From Ensifer sp. WSM1721 (GTDB lineage: Bacteria > Pseudomonadota > Alphaproteobacteria > Rhizobiales > Rhizobiaceae), in the NCBI RefSeq assembly GCF_000513895.2, contig NZ_CP165782.1, positions 2,108,001 through 2,172,000 of the forward strand: a stretch of 64,000 nucleotides of DNA. The letters run 5' to 3'. The translations under genes and the position numbers were made by a program. Positions 34,412 through 43,417 of this stretch are shown in pieces. Each line of letters opens with the position of its first letter. Position 1 is the first letter of the stretch. A model generated the notes under the pieces. It saw only the letters and a program-made list of their open reading frames with translations. It was not told where the DNA came from and did no database searches.

Positions 34412-35926
34412 TCACGCCGCCGCCTGCTGGCCTTCGAGCCAGCCGCTGAAGGCCCGCTTCTCCGCCTCGCTCATATGCAGACCGTGCTTCGTGCGGCGTT
34501 CGAGCAGGTCTTCCGCCGTGCGCGCCCACTCGGTCTCGATGAGAAAGCGGGCCTCCCGCTCGCGCAAAAGTGGGCTGAAGGCCGTGCCGAGTTCATCGAG
34601 CGAGGCCGCGTCGTCAATGAGTTCATGCGACCGGGTGCCGTAGAGCCGCGCATAATGTTTGGCGAGATCGGCCGGCAGCCAGCGATAGCGGGCGCGCAGA
34701 TCGCCGAGAAACTGGTCGAAGTCCGCATCCGCCATGTCGCCGCCCGGGAGGTGAGCGCGCGCGGTCCAGGCAGGGCCCATCTTCGGAAAGAAAGGCTTCA
34801 ACCGCTCCAACGCGTGCTCGGACAGTTTGCGAAAGGTGGTGATCTTCCCGCCGAACACCGAGAGCAGCGGGGCCTCGCCTTTGCCGCCATCGAGCTCGAA
34901 AATATAGTCGCGCGTCACCGCCGACGGGTTTTCGGCATTGTCGTCGTAAAGCGGGCGCACGCCGGAGAAGCTGTGAAGGATGTCGCCTTCACTAAGCTGC
35001 TGTTTGAAGTAGCGATTCACCGATTTGAGTAGATAGGCAATTTCGTTGCTGTCCGCGGCCACGTCTTCCGGCCGGCCCTCATAGGGAATGTCCGTGGTCC
35101 CGATCAGCGCCAGATCGTTCTGGTAGGGATTGATGAAGATGACGCGCTTGTCGGGATTCTGGACGAGATAGGCCTGCCGTCCCTCCCAGAACTTCGGCAC
35201 GACGATATGGCTGCCCTTGACGAGGCGAACGCTACGGCGGGAGTTGAGCCCCGCGATCCGGCCGATCACGTCATTGACCCAGGGCCCGGCGGTGTTGACC
35301 ACACAACGTGCATTGACCTCCGTCTTCGCACCGGTCTCAGCATCCGTCATCTCGACATGCCAGGCATCGCCGCGGCGGCGAATGCTGCTGCAGGCGGTAC
35401 GGGTCAGGATTCGGGCGCCTCTCTTACCGGCGTCGAGGGCGTTCAAGACGACAAGCCGTGAGTCGTCGACCCAACAGTCGGAATATTCGAAGGCCTTGCC
35501 ATAGGCCGGTTTGATCGGCGCGCCTTCGGGTGCGGTGCGCAGATCGATCGTCCGTGTTCCGGGAAGACGCTTGCGGCCGCCGAGATGATCGTAGAGGAAA
35601 AGGCCGAGGCGAACGAGCCAGGCCGGCCGGTCGGCGGGATTGTGCGGCAGCACGAAGCGCATCGGCCAGATGATATGCGGCGCCGATTCCAGAAGCACTT
35701 CGCGCTCGATCAGCGCCTCGCGCACCAGGCGAAACTCGTAATATTCAAGATAGCGCAGGCCCCCATGCACCAGCTTGCCCGAACGCGAACTGGTTCCCTG
35801 CGCCAGGTCGTCCTTTTCGCAGAGCAGGACAGAAAGCCCTCTTCCCGCCGCGTCGCGGGCAATGCCCGCGCCGTTGATGCCGCCGCCGATGACGAAAAGA
35901 TCGTATGTCCCGGTTTCGGTACTCAC
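34412..35926 (-). CDS. eryB: EryB, erythritol-4-phosphate dehydrogenase (GlpD-like)
   Basis: A 504-residue FAD-dependent dehydrogenase of the glycerol-3-phosphate dehydrogenase family, membrane-peripheral and passing electrons to quinone. The FAD motif FVIGGGINGAGIARDAAGRG opens the protein, and SSRSGKLVHGGLRYLEYYEF and the LIGTTDIPYEG loop are typical. It oxidises L-erythritol 4-phosphate to L-3-tetrulose 4-phosphate. The start is most likely GTG at 35926, because AGGAGA lies eight bases before it; an open frame to 36394 only shadows the aldolase gene. The similarity to Brucella EryB and the neighbours make this the erythritol enzyme, not housekeeping GlpD. Confidence 0.92.
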   Translation of the reverse strand: MSTETGTYDLFVIGGGINGAGIARDAAGRGLSVLLCEKDDLAQGTSSRSGKLVHGGLRYLEYYEFRLVREALIEREVLLESAPHIIWPMRFVLPHNPADRPAWLVRLGLFLYDHLGGRKRLPGTRTIDLRTAPEGAPIKPAYGKAFEYSDCWVDDSRLVVLNALDAGKRGARILTRTACSSIRRRGDAWHVEMTDAETGAKTEVNARCVVNTAGPWVNDVIGRIAGLNSRRSVRLVKGSHIVVPKFWEGRQAYLVQNPDKRVIFINPYQNDLALIGTTDIPYEGRPEDVAADSNEIAYLLKSVNRYFKQQLSEGDILHSFSGVRPLYDDNAENPSAVTRDYIFELDGGKGEAPLLSVFGGKITTFRKLSEHALERLKPFFPKMGPAWTARAHLPGGDMADADFDQFLGDLRARYRWLPADLAKHYARLYGTRSHELIDDAASLDELGTAFSPLLREREARFLIETEWARTAEDLLERRTKHGLHMSEAEKRAFSGWLEGQQAAA

Positions 35927-35949
35927 GTGCCTATCTCCTGTCATGCTGG

Positions 35950-36621
35950 TCATGCGGCTGCGGTACCGTCGCGCTTGTTCTGCAACCCGTAGCTGGCGAA
36001 GCCTTCGAGGACTCCGGCGATCTCTTCGTCCGGGAGGATCACCGGTCCGCCGATCAGCAGCGTGTGGTAATATTGCCTGGCGATCGCCTCGAGCTCGACC
36101 GCTGCCCACATCGCTCTCTCGATGCTCGGCCCGGTCGCGATCATGCCGTGATTGGCCATGAGGCAGGCGGAACGCCCCTCCAACGCCTTCAGCACGTTTT
36201 CCGAAAGCGCCTTGGTGCCATAGCGGGCGTAATCGGCAACGCGAATATCGACCCCGCCGAAGGCGGCGATCATGTAGTGGCAAGCGGGAATGGGTTTGCC
36301 CGCGATCGCGAGGATCGTCGAGAAGGTGGCATGCGTATGGACAACGGCCCCCACCTCCGGTCGCGCCCGCATGATGTCGAGATGGAAAGGCCATTCGACG
36401 GACGGCTTCTTCGGCCCGGACCAGGCGCCATACTCGCCGTCGATCGGCATCGCGACGATCATCTCCGGCGTCATCTCTGCATAGGGAATGGCCGAGGGCG
36501 TTATCAGCATCGTCTCGCCGTGGCGCACGCTGATATTGCCCGACGTGCCCTGGTTAAGGCCGATCGCGTTCATGTGGCGGCAATGGTCGATAATCGACCG
36601 GCGCAATTGAAGTTCGCTCAT
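35950..36621 (-). CDS. L-fuculose-phosphate aldolase family protein (FucA1-like)
   Basis: A 223-residue class II aldolase. GTSGNISVRHG near residue 30, EWPFHLDIM with the catalytic Glu, Zn ligands in VVHTHATFS (HxH) and the third His in CLMANHGMIA match FucA. It would split a ketose 1-phosphate into dihydroxyacetone phosphate and an aldehyde. It is single-domain, unlike the 351-residue aldolase downstream. GAGG eight bases before the ATG at 36621 favours that start over 36627. A gene called fucA1 is reported in the S. meliloti erythritol locus and this is its likely equivalent; its substrate in polyol use is uncertain. Confidence 0.87.
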   Translation of the reverse strand: MSELQLRRSIIDHCRHMNAIGLNQGTSGNISVRHGETMLITPSAIPYAEMTPEMIVAMPIDGEYGAWSGPKKPSVEWPFHLDIMRARPEVGAVVHTHATFSTILAIAGKPIPACHYMIAAFGGVDIRVADYARYGTKALSENVLKALEGRSACLMANHGMIATGPSIERAMWAAVELEAIARQYYHTLLIGGPVILPDEEIAGVLEGFASYGLQNKRDGTAAA

Positions 36622-36631
36622 CGCCATCACC

Positions 36632-37669
36632 TCAGCACGGATTGACCGGCGGCAGGCCGGCGATGTAGCGGCGCACCTCTTCCGCCGCCATCTCCGCCGC
36701 ATAGGTGACGGTGCGCACCGATGCGCCGGCGATATGCGGCGTCAGCGTCACATTGGGGAGCTTCAGGAGCGGCCAGCCTTCCGGCACCGGCTCCACCGCG
36801 AAGGTCTCCAGCATGGCGCTTGCGAGATGACCGTTGACGAGATTCTCGTAAAGCGCGTCGTAATCGCAAAGCGGCCCACGCGCAGTGTTCACGAAGATCG
36901 CTCCCGACTTCATTTTCGCGAACGTCTCGGCGTTCATCATGTTCTTCGTCTCCTCGGTCACACGCGGATGCAGCGTCACCACGTCGGCGCGCTCCAGGAG
37001 TTCGTTGAGCGAGACATGCTCGACGCCGGCATTCCGGTCTTCGGCGCTGAGCTGCACATAGGGATCGTGGACAAGCACCTTGGTGCCGAAGGCACGCAGC
37101 AACCGGACGACCTTGGTGCCGATATTGCCGTAGCCGATAACGCCGACAGTCATTTCCGAAAGCTCGCGGCCCGTGCGGTCGGCGCGATAGAGGTCGCCGC
37201 GCCATTCGCCCCGCCGCAGCGCCTCATGTCCAACGCGGATCAGCCGAGTCTCGGCAAGAATAGCGCCTATGGTGAACTCGGCGACTGCGCTCGCATTGCG
37301 ACCGGGCGTGTTGACGACGCGGACGCCAGCATCGCGAGCCGCCTTCATGTCGATATTGACCGGACCGCCGCGCGACACGGCAACGAGCTTCAAGCTCGGC
37401 AGGTCCGCCAACATAATGCGCGACAGCGGCGCGAGCTGGGTCACCAGGATCTCGGCGTCACCGATGAAACGGACGATCTCGTCCGGCCTGCCGAGATATT
37501 CCTTGAGCCCGTCCATGCCCTCGACCGCGTAGCCGTGCTCCATCGGCACGTCGGGCCAGGGCTGTTCGAGCATGCGTATCTCGTGCCCATCGCCGCAGGC
37601 CTCGACGATCTTGTCGCGAAACACATCCGGCAGCATGAACCGGTCGCCGATAATGGCTATCTTCTTCAT
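36632..37669 (-). CDS. D-isomer-specific 2-hydroxyacid dehydrogenase
   Basis: A 345-residue NAD-dependent dehydrogenase of the SerA/2-hydroxyacid family. The Rossmann motif VGVIGYGNIGTKVV is at about residue 180; catalytic Arg lies in VAVSRGGPVNID, the Glu region in RVTEETKNMMN and the His in LTPHIAGAS. It would reduce or oxidise a 2-oxo/2-hydroxy acid. Its ATG overlaps the EryA stop (ATGA), and the FucA-like aldolase follows after ten bases, so it belongs to the operon although core erythritol breakdown needs no such step. It may serve a branch that handles an aldonate or glycolate-like product. Confidence 0.85.
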   Translation of the reverse strand: MKKIAIIGDRFMLPDVFRDKIVEACGDGHEIRMLEQPWPDVPMEHGYAVEGMDGLKEYLGRPDEIVRFIGDAEILVTQLAPLSRIMLADLPSLKLVAVSRGGPVNIDMKAARDAGVRVVNTPGRNASAVAEFTIGAILAETRLIRVGHEALRRGEWRGDLYRADRTGRELSEMTVGVIGYGNIGTKVVRLLRAFGTKVLVHDPYVQLSAEDRNAGVEHVSLNELLERADVVTLHPRVTEETKNMMNAETFAKMKSGAIFVNTARGPLCDYDALYENLVNGHLASAMLETFAVEPVPEGWPLLKLPNVTLTPHIAGASVRTVTYAAEMAAEEVRRYIAGLPPVNPC

Positions 37670-39243
37670 TGCGGTCTTTCCTGTGGAGTTCCCGCCCCGG
37701 CCGCGTGGGAGAGCGCGTGCCATACGGGTCTGAGCGCGAGGCGCGACTGCTGGTAGGCGGGGAAAAGCGCGTCGTATCGACGGACGAGGTCCTCATCGGC
37801 CGGCTCAGCAGGGCGATGGTGCGGCCGCACCCAGTCGCCGACGCAATCGGCCATCGAAGGATAGATGCCAAGCGAAACGGCGGCGATCATCGCTGCCCCG
37901 GCCGCACCGGCCTCTTCGCGTTCGCTCGTCTGAATGCTGGCGCCGAGTGCAGCGCCGAGGATACGGCGGAGGGAAGCACTGCGGGCAGCACCGCCGGTCA
38001 GGCGTATGCATTTCGGCAGCGGCCCCATCTCGGCATAGCAATCCCGCGCGGCAAGGGCGAGGCCATCGAAGACCGCGCGCAGCATGTCGCCGAAACCATG
38101 CACCATCGAAAGCCCGACGAAGGAGGCCCGAGCCGAGGCATCGACAAAGGGGCCGCGCTCACCCGCCTCCGAGATGTAGGGCTGGAAGAGAAGCGGAGCA
38201 TCCTTTGCTTCCGAGAGCCAGTGATCCGCGTGGGCAAGCAGATCGCTCTTGGATTTCTCTACCCCCATGCCCTTGAGGACACCAGCGGCTAGCGCGAGAA
38301 TCCAGTCGATATTGAGCGTCGCCGCCATATTCGACTGCATCTGCGTATAGGTGCCCGGGATCGGCATGCACATGGTGTAGCCGGTGAGATCGCGGTTGAG
38401 GCGCACGTCGTCGGCACTCGTCGCCAGGCGCATGTGCATGCCCGTCGAGCCGATGATCGAGCAGCCCGTGTCGGTGCCGGGATCGTAGAGGCCGGCGCCG
38501 AGCGCCGTGCAGACGACGTCCACATAGCCGAGCACGACTGGCGTCCCGGCCAGTAATCCCGTCGCCGCGGCCGCAGTCGGTGAGAGGTCATGATGGGCAG
38601 TCGCCCCGTCGACGATTTCCGGCAGCAGGTGCTTGAGTTTTTTAAGGCCGAGGAAGGCGATCACATCGTCGCAATATTGCCGCGTGCGGAAATCGCCGAA
38701 GGTGAAATTCGCCTCCGACGGGTCGGTGGCGCGTTTGTCCGTGAGATTGAAATAGAGCCAATCCTTGCAGTGAAAGGCGGTCGAGGCACCTTCAAGCATT
38801 TCCGGCGCATGCTCCTGCATCCAGCGCAGTTGCGGCCCCTGTTGGCAGGCGGCAAGGCCCGAGCCGGTGTGCGAGAAGCGCTCGACATCGCCGCTGTCGG
38901 CGCGCAGCCGCTCGACGATCGCGCTTGCGCGCGCATCGAGCCAGAGCCAGCCCTTGCCGACCGGCTCCCCGTCGCGGTCGATCATCCAGGTGCCGTCCCC
39001 CTGACCGGTCACCGCGATCGCGGCAACACGGCCAGGGAGGTTCTCGATCCTGGCCGAGAGCTCGACCAGGGTTTTCACTGTGTCCGTCCAGGTGCGCCGG
39101 AGGTCCTGGACGGCACCGGCGCGGCCCACCGCCTCATAGTTGTTGGGAACTGCGGCCATGGCGAGCTGCCGGCCGCCGAGATCGAAGGCGACCGACTTGA
39201 TGACCGACGTCCCGGCATCGATGCCGATCAGGATGTCGCGCAT
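37666..39243 (-). CDS. eryA: EryA, erythritol kinase (FGGY family)
   Basis: A 525-residue FGGY kinase that phosphorylates erythritol to L-erythritol 4-phosphate, the committed step. The N-terminal loop ILIGIDAGTSVIKSVAFDL, VAAIAVTGQGDGTWMID, GWLWLDARA and the C-terminal RLTGGAARSASLRRILG are present, and the sequence follows Brucella EryA closely. The ATG shares a base with the stop of the upstream ATPase gene (TGATG). The full length and all motifs distinguish it from the shorter second FGGY kinase of the same operon. Confidence 0.9.
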   Translation of the reverse strand: MRDILIGIDAGTSVIKSVAFDLGGRQLAMAAVPNNYEAVGRAGAVQDLRRTWTDTVKTLVELSARIENLPGRVAAIAVTGQGDGTWMIDRDGEPVGKGWLWLDARASAIVERLRADSGDVERFSHTGSGLAACQQGPQLRWMQEHAPEMLEGASTAFHCKDWLYFNLTDKRATDPSEANFTFGDFRTRQYCDDVIAFLGLKKLKHLLPEIVDGATAHHDLSPTAAAATGLLAGTPVVLGYVDVVCTALGAGLYDPGTDTGCSIIGSTGMHMRLATSADDVRLNRDLTGYTMCMPIPGTYTQMQSNMAATLNIDWILALAAGVLKGMGVEKSKSDLLAHADHWLSEAKDAPLLFQPYISEAGERGPFVDASARASFVGLSMVHGFGDMLRAVFDGLALAARDCYAEMGPLPKCIRLTGGAARSASLRRILGAALGASIQTSEREEAGAAGAAMIAAVSLGIYPSMADCVGDWVRPHHRPAEPADEDLVRRYDALFPAYQQSRLALRPVWHALSHAAGAGTPQERPQ

Positions 39244-40367
39244 CAGGCGAGCTCCTCTCCATGCGAAATCGCATTGCCGCTCTCGCTGTCGAAGACATGC
39301 AGGCTCGACGGATCAAGCCTGATTCCGATCGGCTGGCCGACCTCGAGCTTCGTCCGGTCATGCTCTACCAGAACCAGCGTCCCACCGGCGAAATCCGCCG
39401 CGATGTGGGTCTGGTCGCCGAGCCACTGGTTGACGGCGACGCGGCCAGTGACTCCGTCGGCACTGCGGCGAACGGCATAGGGTCGAACGCCGAGAACCAC
39501 TTTCTGCCGCTTCAAAAGCGCTTCCCGAACCGGATGCGAGAAATCGGAGGTGTGATAGTCCAGGTGTACTCCGTCCTTGAGACCGAAGCGGATGCCGGTG
39601 CCCGATCCGCTGACGCTCGCCTCGAAGACGTTCATCGGCGGCTCGCCGACGAAGGTACCGGTGAAGAGATTTGCGGGCCTTTCCTTGATCTTCTTGGGCG
39701 TGTCGAACTGCTGCAGCACGCCCCCTTCCATGACGGCGATCCGATCGGCCAGAGCGTTCGCCTCGGTCTGGTCGTGGGTGACGAGGATGGCGGTCAGCCC
39801 GCGTTCCTTGATGTAGTGCTTGATGCGGCCGCGCAACACCGCGCGCAATTGCGGCTCGAGCTGGCCCATCGGCTCGTCGAGCAGATGCAGGGCCGCATCG
39901 CGGATAAGGGCGCGCCCGAGGGAGGCCCGCTGCTGCTGGCCGCCGGAGATCGAGCTCGGATAGCGCCCAAGAATGTCCTCGATCTCGAGCAGCTTGGCGA
40001 TGCTCGCCACCTTCTCGTCGACAGCGCTCTGCGACAGCTTCGAAGCCTTGAGCGCGAAAGCGATATTCTCGCGCACCGTCAGCGGCGGATAGAGCGAATA
40101 GCCCTCGAAGGCCATGGCGACGTTGCGGCGAACCGGCGCAAGCGTGTGCACCTGCCGGCCGCCGAGCGAGATCGTGCCGCGCGAGACCGGCTCGAAGCCG
40201 GCGATCATCCTGAGGGTAGAGGTCTTGCCGCAGCCGGACGAACCGAGAAGCGCGATGATCTCGCCTTTCCTGACCTCCATGCTGAGTTGCTTCACGGCAT
40301 GGACGCCGTAGTCGACCGGGCCGTAGAACTTGTCGACCTTGTCAATCGAAAGAGCGGTGCTGCTCAT
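39243..40367 (-). CDS. Polyol ABC importer ATPase 1 (altered Q-loop and D-loop)
   Basis: A 374-residue MalK/UgpC-like ATPase. Walker A GSSGCGKTS (residues 42-50), signature ISGGQQQR, Walker B LHLLDEP with catalytic Glu, and VTHDQ with the switch His are intact, and a C-terminal TOBE domain is present. Two positions are unusual: the Q-loop Gln is Glu (AFEGYSLYP, residue 88) and the D-loop reads MGQLEP where SNLDA or SALDA is normal. A second ATPase gene with complementary deviations lies directly upstream in the operon, so the two very likely form a heterodimer, as in the rhizobial GlpS/GlpT glycerol importer and the five-gene Mpt polyol importer. Confidence 0.88.
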   Translation of the reverse strand: MSSTALSIDKVDKFYGPVDYGVHAVKQLSMEVRKGEIIALLGSSGCGKTSTLRMIAGFEPVSRGTISLGGRQVHTLAPVRRNVAMAFEGYSLYPPLTVRENIAFALKASKLSQSAVDEKVASIAKLLEIEDILGRYPSSISGGQQQRASLGRALIRDAALHLLDEPMGQLEPQLRAVLRGRIKHYIKERGLTAILVTHDQTEANALADRIAVMEGGVLQQFDTPKKIKERPANLFTGTFVGEPPMNVFEASVSGSGTGIRFGLKDGVHLDYHTSDFSHPVREALLKRQKVVLGVRPYAVRRSADGVTGRVAVNQWLGDQTHIAADFAGGTLVLVEHDRTKLEVGQPIGIRLDPSSLHVFDSESGNAISHGEELA

Positions 40368-41482
40368 GCGGCTTCTCCATTACGCTTGGATGCCACTTCG
40401 GAAGGGCGAATGCGCTGGCCGGTCGCCTTGTCGAACAGGAAGGCCGCCCGGCCGTTGACGGCGATGTGTGCGGGTCCGGCGGTGGGGCCGGGCGTGCCGG
40501 CGGGGCGCGAAACCAGGATCTCGCGACCGCGCGCGGTCAGCGCCAGCGTCACGGTCTTCTCGTTGAGCGGCGTTTCCGCTTCGACCGTCACGGGTACGGC
40601 ACCAAGCGCCGAGGCTTCGGTGAAGGCGAGCGTTTCCGGACGCAGTCCGAGGACGCATTCCTTTCCGACAATCTCCGCGCCGAAGCCCGGAAGACGAACC
40701 CGAACGCCGGAGAGTTCGACGAAAGCCCCATCCGGCCCGCGCTGCGGCACGACATCGAGGAGGTTGATGGTCGGGTCACCGAAGAGGCGCGCGATCTCGA
40801 TATCGGCGGGCGCGTTATAGATGTCCGCCGGCGTGCCGATCTGGCGGATCCGGCCCTCGGCCATGACGGCGATGCGGTCGCCGAGTGCCATCGCTTCCTT
40901 GTAGTCCTGGGTGACGTAGATCACGGTCGCGCCCTGGGCGGCGAGCAGCCGCGGAAGTTCGAGCCGCATCTCGAAACGCAGCTTGGCGTCGACGTTGCGG
41001 AGCGGATCATCGAGCAGCAGCAGCGGCGGCGAACCGACGAGCGCGCGGGCGAGCGCCGTACGCTGTTTCTGCCCGTTCGAGAGCGCCTTTGGATGGTGGC
41101 TCAGCACATGATCGATCTTCAACAGCCTCGCCACTTTCTGCACGCCGGCGGCGATCGCCTCCCTGGAAGATTTCCGCGAGGTCAGCGCACTGGCGATATT
41201 GTCGAATGCGCTCATATGCGGGAACAGCGCGAAGTTCTGGAAGGCCATGCCGACGCCGCGATGCTCCGCGTCGACCGCCGTCATGTCTTCACCGCCGATC
41301 AGCACCCTGCCCTCATCCGGATCGATGACGCCGGCGATCAGCCGGAGCAGCACGGTCTTGCCGGAACCCGACGGTCCGAAGAGCACCAGCCGCTCGCCAT
41401 CCGCGACGTCGAGCGACAGGTCGTCGAGAACCGTCTGGCTCTTGTAGCGCTTGACGATGTTCTTCAATTGCAGCGTGGTCAT
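40364..41482 (-). CDS. Polyol ABC importer ATPase 2 (degenerate catalytic site)
   Basis: A 372-residue MalK-like ATPase with intact Walker A (GPSGSGKT, residues 36-43) and Q-loop (FQNFALFP), but with three changes: the signature is LSNGQ instead of LSGGQ (134-138), the Walker B catalytic Glu is Asp (LLLLDDP, residue 159), and the switch His is Gln (YVTQDY, residue 192). Such changes mark the weak site of asymmetric ABC dimers. Its stop overlaps the start of ATPase 1 by ATGA, which favours equal synthesis of the two. Codon use and composition match its neighbours, so decay to a pseudogene is unlikely. Confidence 0.88.
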   Translation of the reverse strand: MTTLQLKNIVKRYKSQTVLDDLSLDVADGERLVLFGPSGSGKTVLLRLIAGVIDPDEGRVLIGGEDMTAVDAEHRGVGMAFQNFALFPHMSAFDNIASALTSRKSSREAIAAGVQKVARLLKIDHVLSHHPKALSNGQKQRTALARALVGSPPLLLLDDPLRNVDAKLRFEMRLELPRLLAAQGATVIYVTQDYKEAMALGDRIAVMAEGRIRQIGTPADIYNAPADIEIARLFGDPTINLLDVVPQRGPDGAFVELSGVRVRLPGFGAEIVGKECVLGLRPETLAFTEASALGAVPVTVEAETPLNEKTVTLALTARGREILVSRPAGTPGPTAGPAHIAVNGRAAFLFDKATGQRIRPSEVASKRNGEAA

Positions 41483-41487
41483 TTCGA

Positions 41488-42345
41488 TTATCCCTTCACC
41501 GCGCCGAGCGACAGACCTTCGACGAGGTAGCGCTGGGCGTAGAGTGCGAGTGCCAGCGTCGGCGTGATCGAGAGCACGATCGCCGCGGCGATCTGGCCGT
41601 ATTGGATCCCGGAAGCCGTGACGAAAGCGAGCGCACCGACCGTCACCGGCTGCTTGTCGGCGGAGGCCAGCACCAGCGCGAAGACGAAGTTGTTCCAGGC
41701 AAAGATGAAGGCGAGCAGGCCGGCCGCAGCAATTCCAGGTCCCGCCAGCGGCAGGGCGATCTTGCGGAAGGTCGAGAACCAGGAATGGCCGGCGATGCGA
41801 TAGGCATATTCGACGTCGGCCGAGATGTCCTCGAAATAGCCGCGCACGATCCAGAGGATCAGCGGCAGGCAGATCAGTTGGTATACCCAGATAAGACCGA
41901 AGTAGGTATTCGAGAGCCCAAGCCACTGGAAATATTGCGTCAGCGGCAACAGCACGAGCAGCGGCGGCGCGAAGCGGAAGGAGAGCAGCGTGAAAGCAAT
42001 GTCCTCCGAACCCCTGAACTTGTGCCGCGCAAAGGCATAGGCGGCCGGCACGCCGAGGACCAGGGCCAGGGCGACGGAAGCGACGGACAGGAAGACCGAA
42101 TTGCCGAGATTGCGCATGAAAGCGATATCGAGCGTACCGGCGGCCGTCGTGAGCTTGCCGGTGATCAGCGCCGCATAATTGTCGAGCGTTGGCGTGAAGA
42201 TCACCGAGGGAGGGATCCTGAGGATCGTCTCGTTCGTCTGGAAGGACATGAGGAAGATCCAGACGATCGGGAACATGAAAAAGATGACGACCAGAGTCAG
42301 AGCGATGCCGCGCAGGATACGTTCGAGCGGAGACATGGTTTCCAT
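41488..42345 (-). CDS. Polyol ABC importer permease 2 (MalG/UgpE type)
   Basis: A 285-residue inner-membrane permease with six hydrophobic segments, beginning with GIALTVVIFFMFPIVWIFLMSFQ. The EAA-type loop is AYRIAGHSWFSTFRKIALPLAGPG; it lacks the consensus EAA but keeps the central Gly and the following pattern. It ends five bases before ATPase 2. It belongs to the CUT1 carbohydrate importer class and pairs with the permease encoded upstream. Confidence 0.87.
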   Translation of the reverse strand: METMSPLERILRGIALTLVVIFFMFPIVWIFLMSFQTNETILRIPPSVIFTPTLDNYAALITGKLTTAAGTLDIAFMRNLGNSVFLSVASVALALVLGVPAAYAFARHKFRGSEDIAFTLLSFRFAPPLLVLLPLTQYFQWLGLSNTYFGLIWVYQLICLPLILWIVRGYFEDISADVEYAYRIAGHSWFSTFRKIALPLAGPGIAAAGLLAFIFAWNNFVFALVLASADKQPVTVGALAFVTASGIQYGQIAAAIVLSITPTLALALYAQRYLVEGLSLGAVKG

Positions 42346-42355
42346 GGGAACCTCC

Positions 42356-43279
42356 TTACGCCTCGCCGCGGGCGCGTTCGCGCAGCCGGAGCCAGTTCTT
42401 GATGAAGACGTTCGAGAGAACGTAGGTTATCGCCCAGAGGATGATGAGCAGCGCAGCGGAGCGGCCGACGTTGGTCGACTGGAAGAAGTTGAGGTAGGCC
42501 TCGACCTGGAAGACCGTCAGCGTGTCGCCGGGTCCACCCTGCGTCATCGCATAAATGATGTCGAACTGCTGGATCGAATCGAGCAGACGGAAGAGCGTCG
42601 CCGTCAGTATGTAGGGCGTCAGCATCGGCAGAGTGATGCGGAAGAAGACGAAGGTGCGCGGCACGCCGTCAAGCGCCGCCGCCTCGAAAGGCTGCGTCGG
42701 CAGCGAGCGCAGACCCGCAAGCAGCAGGATCATGATGAAGGGCGTATAGACCCAGATATCGACGAGTACGACCGTCAAGAGTGCCGTGTCCGGCGACGAG
42801 GCCCAGCGGAAGTTCTCAAGACCGACAAGGCTTGCGAAGTAGCTGAGAATTCCGAAGCCGGGATTGGTCATCAGCTTCCACATCAGCGCGGCGAGCGCCG
42901 GCGCCGTCATCAGCGGCAGAAGCAGCATGATCGAGATGAAGTTGTTGACCGTCGTACGCCGTTGCAGGAGCAGCGCGATCCCGAGCCCGAGCAAGAGCTC
43001 GAGGCCGACGGTGACGCCCGCATAGACCAGCGAGATCCTCAGCGTGTTCCAGAAGCCCGGATCGGTGAAGAAGTTCAGATAGTTCTCACCCCAGTTGAAC
43101 TGGCGTGCCCATGGCTGGCTCAGTCGGTAGCGCTGGAAGGAATAGATCACCGCCGTGAAGAACGGGATCAGGATACCGATGCAGACGAGAAGCGCCGGCA
43201 GGGAGAGCACATAGGGAAGAACCCTCTTGCTGATCCTGAATCCGCCGGTCCTTGCACCGGGTTGCGTCACAGAAGCCAT
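42356..43279 (-). CDS. Polyol ABC importer permease 1 (MalF/UgpA type)
   Basis: A 307-residue CUT1-class permease with six membrane spans starting at RVLPYVLSLPALLVCIGILIP. The coupling loop is FEAAALDGVPRTFVFFRITLPMLTP, with a complete EAA---G motif. A 138-base GC-rich gap separates it from the binding-protein gene upstream, a common place for mRNA processing that leaves binding protein in excess. The ATG at 43279 has GGAG before it. Confidence 0.87.
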   Translation of the reverse strand: MASVTQPGARTGGFRISKRVLPYVLSLPALLVCIGILIPFFTAVIYSFQRYRLSQPWARQFNWGENYLNFFTDPGFWNTLRISLVYAGVTVGLELLLGLGIALLLQRRTTVNNFISIMLLLPLMTAPALAALMWKLMTNPGFGILSYFASLVGLENFRWASSPDTALLTVVLVDIWVYTPFIMILLLAGLRSLPTQPFEAAALDGVPRTFVFFRITLPMLTPYILTATLFRLLDSIQQFDIIYAMTQGGPGDTLTVFQVEAYLNFFQSTNVGRSAALLIILWAITYVLSNVFIKNWLRLRERARGEA

Positions 43280-43417
43280 GGCCAGCTCCGTTCGGAATGC
43301 TTGTGTCGATGATATAAAGGAGTCGGCCGCGGCCGGCGCAGCCAGACCCCCTCCTCGTGCTTGTGCATGTTGTCGATACGCCGACCGCCGCGGGCGAGCC
43401 GACGCACTCTTTCGTGC

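Noticed and set aside
34398..34529. N-terminal extension of the RhaD-like aldolase
   Set aside because: It overlaps the 3' end of eryB, is low-complexity Arg/Gly-rich and ignores the strong AAAGGAG site before 34397.
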